In this document: in pieces, positions 35,303 through 46,563 of the stretch | Layout of the letters: the number at the start of each line of letters is the position of its first letter | Numbering within the stretch: the stretch's first letter is position 1 | NCBI RefSeq assembly: GCF_025698545.1 | Contig: NC_068576.1 | Span: 1,247,501 to 1,311,500, forward strand | Direction: 5' to 3' | DNA length: 64,000 bases | DNA from: Gossypium raimondii | Taxonomy: Eukaryota; Streptophyta; Magnoliopsida; Malvales; Malvaceae | The notes under the pieces: generated by a model | What the model was told of the DNA's origin: nothing | Databases searched by the model: none | The model's input: only the letters and a program-made list of their open reading frames with translations | Position numbers and translations under genes: made by a program

Positions 35303-36427
35303 ATGGCTAGTCGACCATGCTTGTATGCTTTTCTTCTGCTTTTAGCATTTCAGTCCACCATGATTAAGGTGAATACTGTTTCTCTTCCACCACCTGAGTG
35401 CAGACAAGAAGTGGCTTCCACGAAAGAGAAATTTGAGTTCTTATTGAACTTTCTCATATTAAAAATAGAACTTTTCTTACGTTCTTCAATTGACCGAGGA
35501 ATCAACGATATATCACCAGGTCTAGTCCAAGGTCCTGCTCCCATCGGAGCTGCCGTTGCTAATCTCGACAACGCTACCCGTAAGATAATTGAGGAATTTG
35601 GTTTAGCTAGTATCGGTCATTTAAGGTTGAGATCATTTCATATATATTTTTGAATAACCCTGTTTATTAGAGTTAAAAATAGCCGTAAGGATTTGGGTTT
35701 TTGGTTTTTAATATTTTGCAGGGCCATCGTAAACACCACTCTACTAAATGCTCCAATTCCAATGCCACAGCTGGATATAAGCCCACAAGCTTATAACATC
35801 TTTCTCACCCTGATTTTGAATGACACTAAAAAATCGAATCCTCCATACAATCCATACGCCAACACAAACAGCTTTCTGTTCGCAGCTGTTTTTGCTTCTT
35901 CTTTTCTAAACCAATATTACGCTGGAATTATGCCTTCGATTATCGGCAGCGATGAACGACAGGTAACTACTCTCTCCGGCTCTTCCCCTCATCCTTCTTT
36001 TGAATCTAATCCCAAATCACTGCTTTTCATTTTTCTTATTTAGCTGCTGTCTGCAATTGCGTTCTATGAGGGTGGAGTATTTGGAGCTCTTCGAGCAGAG
36101 CTCAACGCCAGGGTCAATTTAACAGTGCCGCCATTTAATTTCACAGTGGGGAATCTCACCAACCTTACTGCACAATTGGCTAACCAACTTGGGGGGTGCG
36201 GTGTGAAAGATGAAGGTTTGATTGTGCCACTGCAACTCGGAGCCGAGAATAGAACCACGAGTAACGTCGTGCCGGGGGATGTCAATTCCCTTGCATATGC
36301 ACGGTCCGCGAGGGAGATCATGAGGATCGCATATACAACCGGCAACGCCAGCAGGCCCGGTGGACTTTTTCCACGTGGTTTAAATGGGGCACTTCCTCGA
36401 CGGATCCGTACTCTAAAACTTAGCTGA
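35303..36427 (+). CDS. Desiccation-related protein PCC13-62-like (gene D)
   Basis: Exons 35303-35625, 35722-35962 and 36044-36427 give 315 aa, with the same intron positions and phases as A and C. A signal peptide (LYAFLLLLAFQ, about 1-24) is followed by the ferritin-like family sequence: IELFLRSS, GLVQGPAPIGA, GHLRAIV, PPYNPYA, GCGVKDEGLIVPLQLGAENR and PGDVNSLAYAR. Several sequons suggest glycosylation. The residue three before the GH histidine is Ser instead of the family Glu. The reading frame is intact. A CACTA-like element begins 30 bp after the stop codon, so the native 3' UTR and poly(A) site have been displaced. Expression could be altered. Confidence 0.88.
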
Positions 36428-36457
36428 GAGCATTGAAGCATTGGTCATCACAACATC

Positions 36458-39400
36458 CACTACAACAAATAAGTTTTTAGTGACGATATAGTTGTCACAA
36501 TAGAAAATTTACATGTAACAAATTTTACATATGGTAATAATAAAATAAGTAATTATAGGTAGTTAATATTTTGTTACTATTATGACAATATTTCTATCGA
36601 ATCAAATTATATCACACGTAAATCGTCTCTATAGGTGTATAACTGTTACCAAATTTGTTGGTAATCACCAATTTAGCATTATTGAAATGCTAAAAATTAA
36701 CGCCAAGTCTTATTTTTCCAGGAAATAATATAATAGTGACAACATATCTAGCAGTCACCATCATTTAATCATTTTTGCGATGATATAATTTTTGTTATTT
36801 TTATAATGATGTAATTGTAACGGTTTAAATTAGATCACAAATAAACCATCATTGTAAGTATACAATTGCTACCAAACCCATTGGTCACTACCAATTAATC
36901 ACTAATAAAATGCTAAAATTGGCGTCAAATTCTTTTCCCAAGAAATGATGTAATAGCGACAACATTTTTGGTAGTCACTATTATTAATCATTACAGTGAC
37001 TATAATTTTTTTCATTATAAATTTTACTTTTTCCGGTGACGTTTAAATTTCATCACAAATAAATTGTTACAGTAAGTGTATAATTATGACCAAATTCATT
37101 TGTCACTAGTGAAATACTTAAATTGTCACTAAATTCTTTTTCAGGAAATGTAACTATTATTAACTATTATTTTGACCTTACAATTTTGTCACTATAAAAT
37201 TTACTTTTTATAATTTTTATAATGATATAATTGTGACAATTTAAATTATATCACAAGTAAATCATCACTTTAAATGTGTAATTGGGACAAAATCCAATTA
37301 CCACAACCAATTCATCAATAATTAAAACTATTTTGTAGTTTTTTGGTAAACAAATGTGGGTATAATTTTAATTTATAAGTTTATTTTGGATATTAATATT
37401 TTCATTTTAAATTAAATAAATTTTTATTTCATCCAAAACAATCAGTATCCTTTTAGACAAATTGATAGAATATAAGGATGTAACTGCTATTTCATTTAAA
37501 AAAGGGTATTCCTTCGCAATGAAAAATTATCGAAGACCCTCTCAGCACCTCATAGAGACTCGATGATAAAAAGAATTCAACTAGGTTCTTCTATTAATGG
37601 AAACCTTCAGTTGACCAGTTTAATTGTTAACGGTGCTGATGTCGCATGCCATGTTAGCAAAAAATTTTGAATTTTTTTTAAAGATTTTAAAATATTATTT
37701 TAAAATTAATGAAAATATATACATCTAGAATGAATTTGGATAAATGGTTGTCCAAATTCATTTAATTCTAGACAACAAATTGTCCAAATTCATTCTAAAT
37801 GGGTACAAAACTATTAAAATTAAAAATTACAAAATATTATAAAAGTTAATTTGAATCTGGACCAATGTTTTACTTTTTTTTTATAAAGTTGTATTTGAAA
37901 AATAAAAGTAATTTGAAGAGTAAGTTTTTTTATATTTTAATAAAACAAATAAAACTCACATATGGTATAAGATATTAAATCATGACACTAGCATTTTGAG
38001 TTTTAATTAATTTTAATATTTTTACACAAAAAACTTTTCACCCATGAGTTAATTGTATATCAACTCGGTTAGAGAAATAATTAAAATACTCTTCTATATG
38101 CAAAATAAGTTACAGACATTTTAACATGCTAAATGGAAATAAAATATTGAAAGCAATTAGAGTACATTTAATATTCTTAATCAGATATATTTACCTATTT
38201 AATTTTTTACTCACAATTTAAATTTTATTTTATTTTAATTGTACATATTGCATATATGTTATTTTTAATTTCAAACTACATATTTCATTATTTGTTGGGT
38301 GTTATTTTAATGGCGTATACCTATGTTCAAAAATGTGATTTCCACACGCATACGTGTGTGATAAAATTACTAGTTAAGTTTAAGTTGCATATCTTTTAAA
38401 TATTATCATTTCATAGATGTTTTTATTATTTTATAGTCTATTAATGGCTAAAACATGCTCTAAGTCTCTGTCCTCTTCATACATTTGGAATTTGTCCATA
38501 TACTTTTATTTTTAAGAATTTAGTCTATCTACTTTTTAGATTTAAAATGCATTTGTTAACATTATTAAAATTCTTTTATTAAATTCAGTCATTATAATAT
38601 CATTTTTGTTACATTGTTTTTCTTTTTGCTACATGGTTATTAAGTGATATGTTTTATTTTCAAAATAACATACTAACAAATTTTAAAAAAATTTAACAAT
38701 ATTAATAATTGAACTTGAATTTTAAATTCAAAATGTAAAAAGGCTAAATTATTGAAAATAAAAATACGGGAGACTAGTTGAAGATTGGGGATGAATGTAA
38801 AAAAAAAAATCTATCCATTTAAAAGTAATAAAATAAAATAAAATAGAAGAAGGTAAATAGGCAGAGGTTTTTAGAAAGTAAAAATAGAACAGCAATACTA
38901 TTTTGGGGATGGATTTTTTTTACATTCAAGTTTATACACTCGTATCCCAACCTAAAATAGGAGAATAATGTGCTTTAACATATTCGAATCCATATCTTCT
39001 TACATTGACAATAATATCTATGTCAATCGAGCTATATTAACAATAATATCTATGTCAATCGAGTTAAGACTCAATTAGCCTAAATAAGAGATATTTGTCC
39101 CTAATAAAATAAAGAAGTGACAACAATATTTTTTGCTATTGTTGATAACTTTTCTTGCTACAAAATTATTTCCAAAGTTGAAAATTTTAGTAACAATAGA
39201 AAGAACTATTGTGACCATTTCATGTTGTCATAACACTGCTCATGATTTTAATGTCGAAAATTTGGTCACAAACAAATTGAATAGTTGTGACCATTCATTT
39301 TTGTCACAATTGCTTACAATTTTAGTGTCGACAATATGGTACAAAAAAATGAATAATTATGACCATTTATATTTATCAAAAATTGCTTATGATTTAGTGT

Positions 39401-39604
39401 AAAAAATTTGGCCACAAACAAAATAATAATTGTGACCATTTATTTTTGTCACAATTGCTTACAATTTTAGTGTCGAAAATTTAGACAAAAAAATTTAATA
39501 ATTGTGACAACTTTGTAACGATTGCCACAAATACAATAATGACAGAGGTTCTAGTGACTACTTTTTATAATTTTAGTGATTTTTTTCTTCACTAAATTGT
39601 AGAT
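36458..39604. mobile_element. CACTA (EnSpm)-like nonautonomous element
   Basis: It starts CACTACAACAAATAAG in what should be the 3' UTR of gene D. Gene C reads CATCACAACAACATCCCATG where D reads CATCACAACATC and then CACTACAAC. Subterminal repeats with GTGACAA and TTGTCAC motifs occupy 36470-37340 (3-4 units of roughly 230 bp) and 39115-39600 (GTGACCATT.ATTTTTGTCAC). The right end (TTGTAGAT at about 39597-39604) is a damaged TTGTAGTG. No transposase was found in about 3.1 kb; other repeats have inserted inside (37560-39000). Confidence 0.65.
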
Positions 39605-39860
39605 TCGATGCAATGGGTCTTCAATATTGTTTTGGGGAAGCTAACTAAGAAGCATGATTCTCTCGAAGCCATGGTGTCAGCCTTGAAGGAAAATATGGAG
39701 GAACTCAAGGGGGAGCTCCTTATCTACAAAGCTGCTTTGGGCAATGAGGTGTTGGCTGTGGCACCCAAGCCTAAGGTAGATGTCCCGAAGCCGAAAGATT
39801 TTAATGGGACGAGGTCCACAAAAGATGTGCACAATCAAACTTATTCGAAGACCTAAGACG
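39605..39860 (+). pseudogene. Gypsy gag N-terminal fragment
   Basis: About 80 codons with a coiled-coil-like stretch (KKHDSLEAMVSALKENMEEL) and then the PKPKDFNGTRS motif, typical of the start of the gag retrotransposon domain in plant Ty3/gypsy polyproteins. It stops after YSKT at 39856 and lacks the capsid core and zinc knuckle. Confidence 0.65.
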
Positions 39861-40880
39861 TACCAAAGACATAATTTGTGTTGCCAACACCTCTATAAAT
39901 AAGACATTAGAGGTTGAATGTGATCAAATCATCTTAGAAGCCTTCAAAAACCCTTGTAGTTTAGAATTAGTTTTAGTTTATTTTCTTTTTAGCTTTTTAA
40001 ATACTTTTTTTGTTTTTCTTCTTGAATCAATTTTGATTCAAGGACTTGCTTATTTTATTAAATTACTCAGTTTATAATTTTCTTTACATTCATTTTATTT
40101 CGTTATTCCAATCAAGAGATTTTTTTCGTTTCCCATTCAATATTCAATCCATGATTATTCAAATCTCTTTTCTTCTCTGAATCGATCGAGCTTCTCACAT
40201 GGTTTATTCAATTGAAGTTGAGATTATGAACAATATGAGTGGCTAAATCCCTTAGGGGAGATAACTAGTGGATAAGGATGTGATTAACGAAGGATTTGGG
40301 ATTTCTTGAGATGAATTAGTTGGTATAAATTATGTGTTCTTAAACTATTAGGTTTGACAACCCTAATAAGTAATCATAGGCTAGACGAGATCAAAAGATA
40401 AGTCGAACCGAGTAAATTATAATTTATCTTGGTTGAGAAAGTGAGGTCAGGAGATAAACAAGTATCAACCATTCAAGTAAGCTAATTAGAGGTCGGGAGA
40501 TAATAGTTGGTTAATCGATGACTAATCCACTCTAAACCCATTATCTGGAGTTAGTTGCAAACCCTGAAGCAAGTTAATCTTCCTGATTGGTTTATCGATC
40601 TATTTCATTTGTTTACTTTTCTCTATTTTATTTCTTTTCGTTGTTTATTTATTTTTATCTACAATCTATTTTATGTTTTATCGCAATATAGAAATTAACT
40701 ATTACTACTTAAACTTGTTATTGTAAAAGTATTTTCATTATTTATTCCATCCTCTCCCTTGGGTACGATCCTCAGAATACTTCCAAGTATTTCATTGTAT
40801 AAATTATATTACAATTTGACCCATGCACTTAAGGACATTGTCGTTCTCAGTTCTTATATTTTTGGTGTTTTATTTATTCT
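39861..40880 (+). mobile_element. LTR-like repeat, plus orientation
   Basis: It contains a TATAAATAAG box at about 39893 and ends with GGGTACGATCCTCAGAATAC and AATTTGACCCATGCACTTAA. It is the inverted relative of 27635-28690. It is inserted between the gag fragment and the pol fragment. Confidence 0.5.
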
Positions 40881-40894
40881 GTAAACAATAGTAC

Positions 40895-42955
40895 ATTTAT
40901 AGGTGGTCAATAGTTTTCTAGGCTTAGTTGGTTATTACTGATGATTTGTTAAAAATTTCTCCATAATTGATTTACCAATGACAAAGTTGTTGCAGAAAAA
41001 TGTCAATTTTATTTGGCCAGATAAATTTCAACAGAGTTTTGACTAACTAAAAGCTTTATTGACAGAAGCTCCAGTATTGATTCAACCTGAATCTGGGAAA
41101 GAATATGTTGTTTACAATGATGCATTGCCTAGTAGGTTAGGTTGTGTAATGATGCAGGACGGAAAGGTTATAGCTTATGCTTCTCGACAACTTAAACCAC
41201 ACAAGAGAAATTATCTGACTCACGATTTAGAACTGGCCATGATAGTTTTTGCTTTGAAAATTTGGCGACATTACTTGTACGGCGAGAGATGTCAAGTTTA
41301 TACTGATCACAAAAGCCTAATATATTTTATGATTAAAAAAGAATTAAATCTAAGGCAACGAAGATGACTTTAGCTGTTGAAAGATTATGATCTGATAATC
41401 GATTATCACCTGGGGAAAACTAATGTTGTAGCTGACACATTAAGTCGAAAGTATCTATTTGCACTGAAAGCGTTGAACGCTCAATTGACCTTAAATCACG
41501 ACAGATCTATTTTAGCTGAATTGAAAGCTAGATCGTTGTTTCTTTAGAAAATCCGAGAGTTGCAAAATGAAGACTCGAAATTGCTAGCTAAATGAGAACA
41601 GATTCAAAATGACTAATCTACTGAATTTAGTGTTGGTAATAATGGTACCTTATACTTTCACAATCGATTGTGCGTTCCGAATGATCCAGAATTGAAGCGA
41701 GACATTTTATCTGAGGCTCACAGTAGTACATACTCAATTAATCTGGGTAGTACTAAAATGTTTTGTAACTTGAAACAGATGTACTGGTGGCCAAGAATGA
41801 AATGAGAGATTTCTGATTTTGCAGCTAAATGTTTGTTATGTCAGTAGGTGAAAGTCGAACATCATGTTTCGTTTGGATTATTACAGCCTATTATGATTCT
41901 TGAATGGAAATGGGAGCAAGTCACAATGGATTTTGTATCTAGATTGCCTTTGACACCGAAGAAGAAAGACTCGATTTGGGTTATTGTTGATAGATTGAAG
42001 AAATCAACTCATTTTATTCTGATCAAAATAGACTACTCATTGAAAAGATAGCTGAGTTGTATGTATCCAAGATTGTCAGATTGCACAGAGTGCCGTTGTC
42101 TATTATTTTTTATTGAGACTCAAAATTCACTTCTAGATTTTGGGGTAAACTTCATGAGGATCCGGGCACTAAACTTAATTTCAATACAGCGTTTCATCCG
42201 CAGATAGATGGATAGTCGAAATGGGTAATATAGATTCTGGAGGACATGTTACGGTGTTGTATCATTGAGTTTGAAGGTAGTTGGGAAAATTATTTGTCGT
42301 TAGCCGAATTCGCCTATAATAACAACTATCAGTCTAGTATTAAAATGACACCATTTGAAGCTTTATATGGACAATAATGTAGAAATTCATTATACTGGTT
42401 AGAATTGAGTGAAAGCAAGTTAGTTAGGACAGATTTTATTTAAGAAACTAAAGATAAAGTCTGTGTTATTCGAGATTATTTGAAAGTCGCCTCTGACCAT
42501 CAGAAATCGTACGCAGACTTGAAAAGAAAAGACATTGAATTTCATATCGGTGACAACATGTTTTTGAAAATCTCCCCATGGAGAAAAGTGTTACGGTTTG
42601 GCAGAAAAGGGAAACTTAGTCCAAGGTTTATTGGGTCGTATGAGATTGCCGAGCGAATCAGCCTTGTAGCTTATAGATTAGCATTACCTCCCGACCTTGA
42701 AAAGATTCGCAACTTTTTTCATGTTTCGATGCTGAGACGATATATGTCAGATCCTTTACATGTGATTTCTCCCAACAATATTGAATTATAGCCTAATATA
42801 TCGTATTCAGAAGAACCGATAGCAATTTTAGCTTGAGAGGTGAAGGAACTTCGTAATAAACGGGTACCGCTAGTGAAAGTTTTATAACACCGACAAGGTA
42901 TTGAGGAAGCTACATGGGAAATAGAATAATCAATGAAGTCATAATATCTAAACTT
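40895..42955 (+). pseudogene. Ty3/gypsy pol remnant: RT end, RNase H, integrase, C-terminal domain
   Basis: Order visible across frames: RT tail (SFLGLVGYY at 40918); RNase H region ([39 protein letters not shown] at 41059-41367); HL.GKTNVVADTLSRK; the integrase zinc-binding part (YWWPRM at about 41782); integrase core start (WEQVTMDFVSRLPLTPKKKD at 41910); and the C-terminal SPWRKVLRFGRKGKLSPRFI, with NKRVPLVKVL and EEATWEIE at the end, as in Tekay/Del-type chromoviruses. Multiple in-frame stops (for example 41365, 41545, 41595, 41845, 42050) and frameshifts show it is dead. Confidence 0.88.
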
Positions 42956-42995
42956 ATTCTTAGATAAAAAAAATTTGATGCCTAAGAGGGAGAGT

Positions 42996-43175
42996 TGTAA
43001 CAGACCTTTCCAATGATGTTGGAAACAATGGTTTTGGGACCATAAATTTTGACGTGCATGTTCGTAAATATTATTTATTTAATATTTACGAGGTTATTAG
43101 AGTGTCGTATTAAAGTTTGATTTAGGAATATTTATGTTTGAATAGTTAATTAAGAAAAAAAAAACTAAATTGTAA
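42996..43175 (+). mobile_element. Truncated 3' LTR of the gypsy remnant
   Basis: A purine-rich tract AAGAGGGAGAG (42984-42994) precedes TGTAACAGACCTTTCC, the expected polypurine tract and LTR start. The LTR is cut after about 180 bp by the copia fragment. Confidence 0.6.
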
Positions 43176-43176
43176 A

Positions 43177-43545
43177 TGTTAAAGCGGCTTCAGTTGTGGA
43201 TTCATCTTCGATGAAGTTATGGCATAAGCGTTTGGGACATCCTTCCAGAAAAATAGTCAAATTACTTTCTTTTGTTAGTAAGTGTAGGAAACATTTAAAT
43301 AAAGCATGTGAAGTGTGTCATTATGCTAAGTAGCCTAAAGAGTCTTTCCCTTTAAGTAATAATAAAGCATTGAGCATTGTTGAATGAATACATTGTGATT
43401 TATGGGGACCTTATAATCCCTCGTCTTCTTGTGGAGTAAGATATTTTTTTGACATTAGTTAATGATTTTTCAGGTTTTGTACGGGTATATTTATTGGTTG
43501 ATAAAACAAAGGTTTTTCAATTTTTTTTATGTCCTTCATTTCCAT
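43177..43545 (+). pseudogene. Ty1/copia fragment: GAG-pre-integrase and integrase start
   Basis: Reads SSMKLWHKRLGHPS, then CEVCHYAK (zinc-binding cysteines), then HCDLWGPYNPSSSCG, the hallmark start of the copia integrase core. Stops replace sense codons at AK*PKES and E*IHCD, and a frameshift follows YFFDIS. It is an isolated fragment embedded beside a gypsy relic. Confidence 0.85.
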
Positions 43546-45049
43546 GATTGAGCACCAAACACAAATTCTAGATTTTGAACAACAAATATAGGCCAAAGTA
43601 AAAAAAAATAAAGGCTTAATGGTGTAAAAAGCCTTCGAATTGTTTTAAAAAAATTAATTAAGCCCCTACTTTTTTGTTTGCACTCAATTAGGTACTTAAA
43701 TTACTAAAATGCATAAAAAAATGTTCTTTGACAGTTAAATTTAACAATTGACCATTAACTTTAATGTTAATGTCCTAGTTTTTTCTCTTATCAGTTATCT
43801 TCATCACATGCCACGTTGTGGTTGTGACACATGATGAAAAAATGATGAACTTTTATTAAAATAAAAAAATTATAAAAATACAGAAAATATAAAATAAATT
43901 GTAAACTTATAAAAAATAAAAACTATAAAAATTTATTTAATTTGTTAATATAAACCTCATTGACTTTGTTCCATGATATTTTTAGGAAAACTAAATAATT
44001 TTCTTCATATATATATAAAAATATATTAGGTGAATACATATACATGACATTGTTGCATATATTTTCACACAATGGTTGAAGAAAAACATAAACCAGCTCT
44101 TTATTAAGCACTTGAGAAGGTTAAAGTAGGTAGTTAATTAATTTTCTTTAAATATTTATTTTTTATATATTTTTAATATTCAGCTTTGGAATTCGAGTAA
44201 CATATAAATAAATTAAAATGAAAATATTAAAATATTATAAAAATTTGTTAAAAGTATAAAAAATATATAGAAATTTATTAAAAACACCGAAAGTCCTAGA
44301 CTTCTTTATACGTTTTCTTCAATTTCTTTCTCCCAATTTAATACCTTCTTTAATATTACTCTCAAGATATACGTATGAGAATAAAAGGTTCAATGGGACA
44401 GTTTCAACCTTTCTTTTATTTTTATTGATACATGTAGAAAGCTCAAATTTACAACTATTTTCATTAGGTTTTAATATTTTCCAAAATTTTAATAAATATT
44501 AAATATTTTCTATATTTTATATAAAATTTTAATAATTTTATATTTTCTCCCTATATGTTTTTATTATTTTTATTGATTATAATAATATCTTAACTTTTTT
44601 TCACCATGATGTAACACTTGGCGGAGATTAAATTTTATATTTTAACAAGTTTTTAATAAATTTTAAATAGTTTTCTATATTTTCACATATTTATTGATTC
44701 TAATAAATTTTATCATTTTGCATGGTGAAGATAACCGAAAATAAAAGAAAAAATTGGGAAATAATCAAAGATTTTTTGATGCATTTTAATAATTGAAGTA
44801 CCCAGAGACTTAATTTCTTCTTTTGAAAAATTGAAAGGCTTTCTACATCCTTACGCATCTTAAAACTATTAATAATCACGATACCAATTGAATTGCCTAT
44901 TTTCAATTCAACCGATTCTAGAACATTGATTTTTACATATATAAAACTCATAACAAACCACATGATATGATTATAAACTCATTTATATAAAATTATAGTC
45001 ATATGTGATTTCATTAATTAGAAAATTGCTAGTATATGTTTCATGTAAA
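43546..45049. other. AT-rich intergenic DNA, nothing recognised
   Basis: No gene or RNA. Open frames on the minus strand are short and lysine/isoleucine/phenylalanine-rich, as expected of AT-rich noncoding DNA. Confidence 0.4.
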
Positions 45050-45297
45050 ATGATTGCCTTCATTTTCTTATTAGCCAACGAGGCAGCAGCAAATGGAATT
45101 ATCTGACCACTGCAACTTGGAGCAGAGAATCGAACTACCACTAACATCGTACCGGAGGATGTCAATTCCCTTGCATATCCATATTTTGAACTATAGCTCT
45201 TGAAGATCTTGTTTACAACCGGCAACTCCACCAGGCCCGGTGGAATTTTTTTGCCTGATTCCTGCCCTAAAACTTAGCTAAAAGCTTCCAAGCATCG
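45050..45297 (+). pseudogene. Exon-3 relic of a desiccation-related gene (relic E)
   Basis: The intron end (CATTTTCTTATTAG), AACGAGGCAGCAGCA, and then CACTGCAACTTGGAGCAGAG, GAGGATGTCAATTCCCTTGC, ACCGGCAACTCCACCAGGCC and CTAAAACTTAGC match exon 3 of A and D. About 140 bp between the first two blocks is deleted. The frame is broken, with a TAG after TTTGAAC (near 45195). No exon 1 or 2 is nearby. It ends 350 bp from the stop codon of convergent HSBP. Confidence 0.85.
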
Positions 45298-45645
45298 GCG
45301 ACCGAATCACCTGCCTGCACCATAGACATCTAGACTGAAATGAATAAAGCAGTTTATCTATTAGCTTTGCACTGAGATAAAGCAGGAATGTTACTTAACA
45401 ACAATATCATATTTTCATTAATTCCCTCTATAATTCGCCAAACAACCAGTGCATCTATTGGTGTTTCAAGGCAGATAACTCTTTTTTCTCACAGTTTCAC
45501 AGATGAAACATACTTAGTACAACTAAAATAGGAAAGGGGGGACTCTCAGTAATGTCCCTCTCTTGACAATATATTTAGTTTGTCTCAAAAACAAACCAGA
45601 TAATACAATCATAATCAACTGCAAGTGGTAGTTTCTGGCCAAGTT

Positions 45646-46523
45646 TTATGCTGACCCCTCATCTTGCTTTGCTTCATCCGACTTTTGCTTCGATGGGTCT
45701 AACGGAGATGAAGTGCCCTCCACTCCCATCTCTGCTTTTAGGTCATTGATGCTTTGCTCCAATTCGTTTATACGGTTTCCCATGTCGTCGAGTGCTTAGG
45801 AGTTAAGTAAACAATAGTTGTCCCACGCTAAATGGTAATACTATTTTCATTTAAAGAAATGCTAATAATAGTGTGAAACATGACCAAGTTTTGAACTTCT
45901 TCAAATCTGGCCAACATAACAATTATTAGATAGAGGTTCACATCATTGTCTCAAAAAGCATCTTAGTCTTATAATCTAAGATTTCCCCATAAGTTGGCAA
46001 ATGTACATAACTAATATTTAGACAATCCAACCTATTTATGTAACAATAAAATTAAAAGCTCAACAAGAAAACTAGACAAATTTTTCATTACCAAATACGA
46101 CAAACCATTTACTAGTGACATTTGATATATTTGACGAAGTTGTTATCTTATGAAAGAACATGTGAAAGGATATTCTTGGTGATAATGGAATCAGACATTG
46201 TTTGAAACCTAGATTGCTGCAAATAAAATCTTTGTCAATACAGACATAAAATCCAGCAAGAGAGGGTCCAACTATAACTCACTCACCATTTGTTGAAGAA
46301 GATTTTGCACCTACAAAATTCCAAGAAATCATTATCAAAGACTTATATAAGTAAGGGAAAATAAAAAACCTAAGCAAATCACTGCTGATTTACATCCATT
46401 AGAGACTATTATCCGACTAGGCAATCTAAAATGTTCCTAATTAATCAAAACTGGCAATGGTTATGCCCTCCTGGTGCTAGCAAGAAAAAATACATTAAAA
46501 GCAGTTCTTGTTCATGTTATAAT

Positions 46524-46563
<40 letters not shown>

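Noticed and set aside
40895-42955. Active gypsy retrotransposon
   Set aside because: Many in-frame stops and frameshifts, missing most of RT and all of protease, with LTRs truncated by other insertions.
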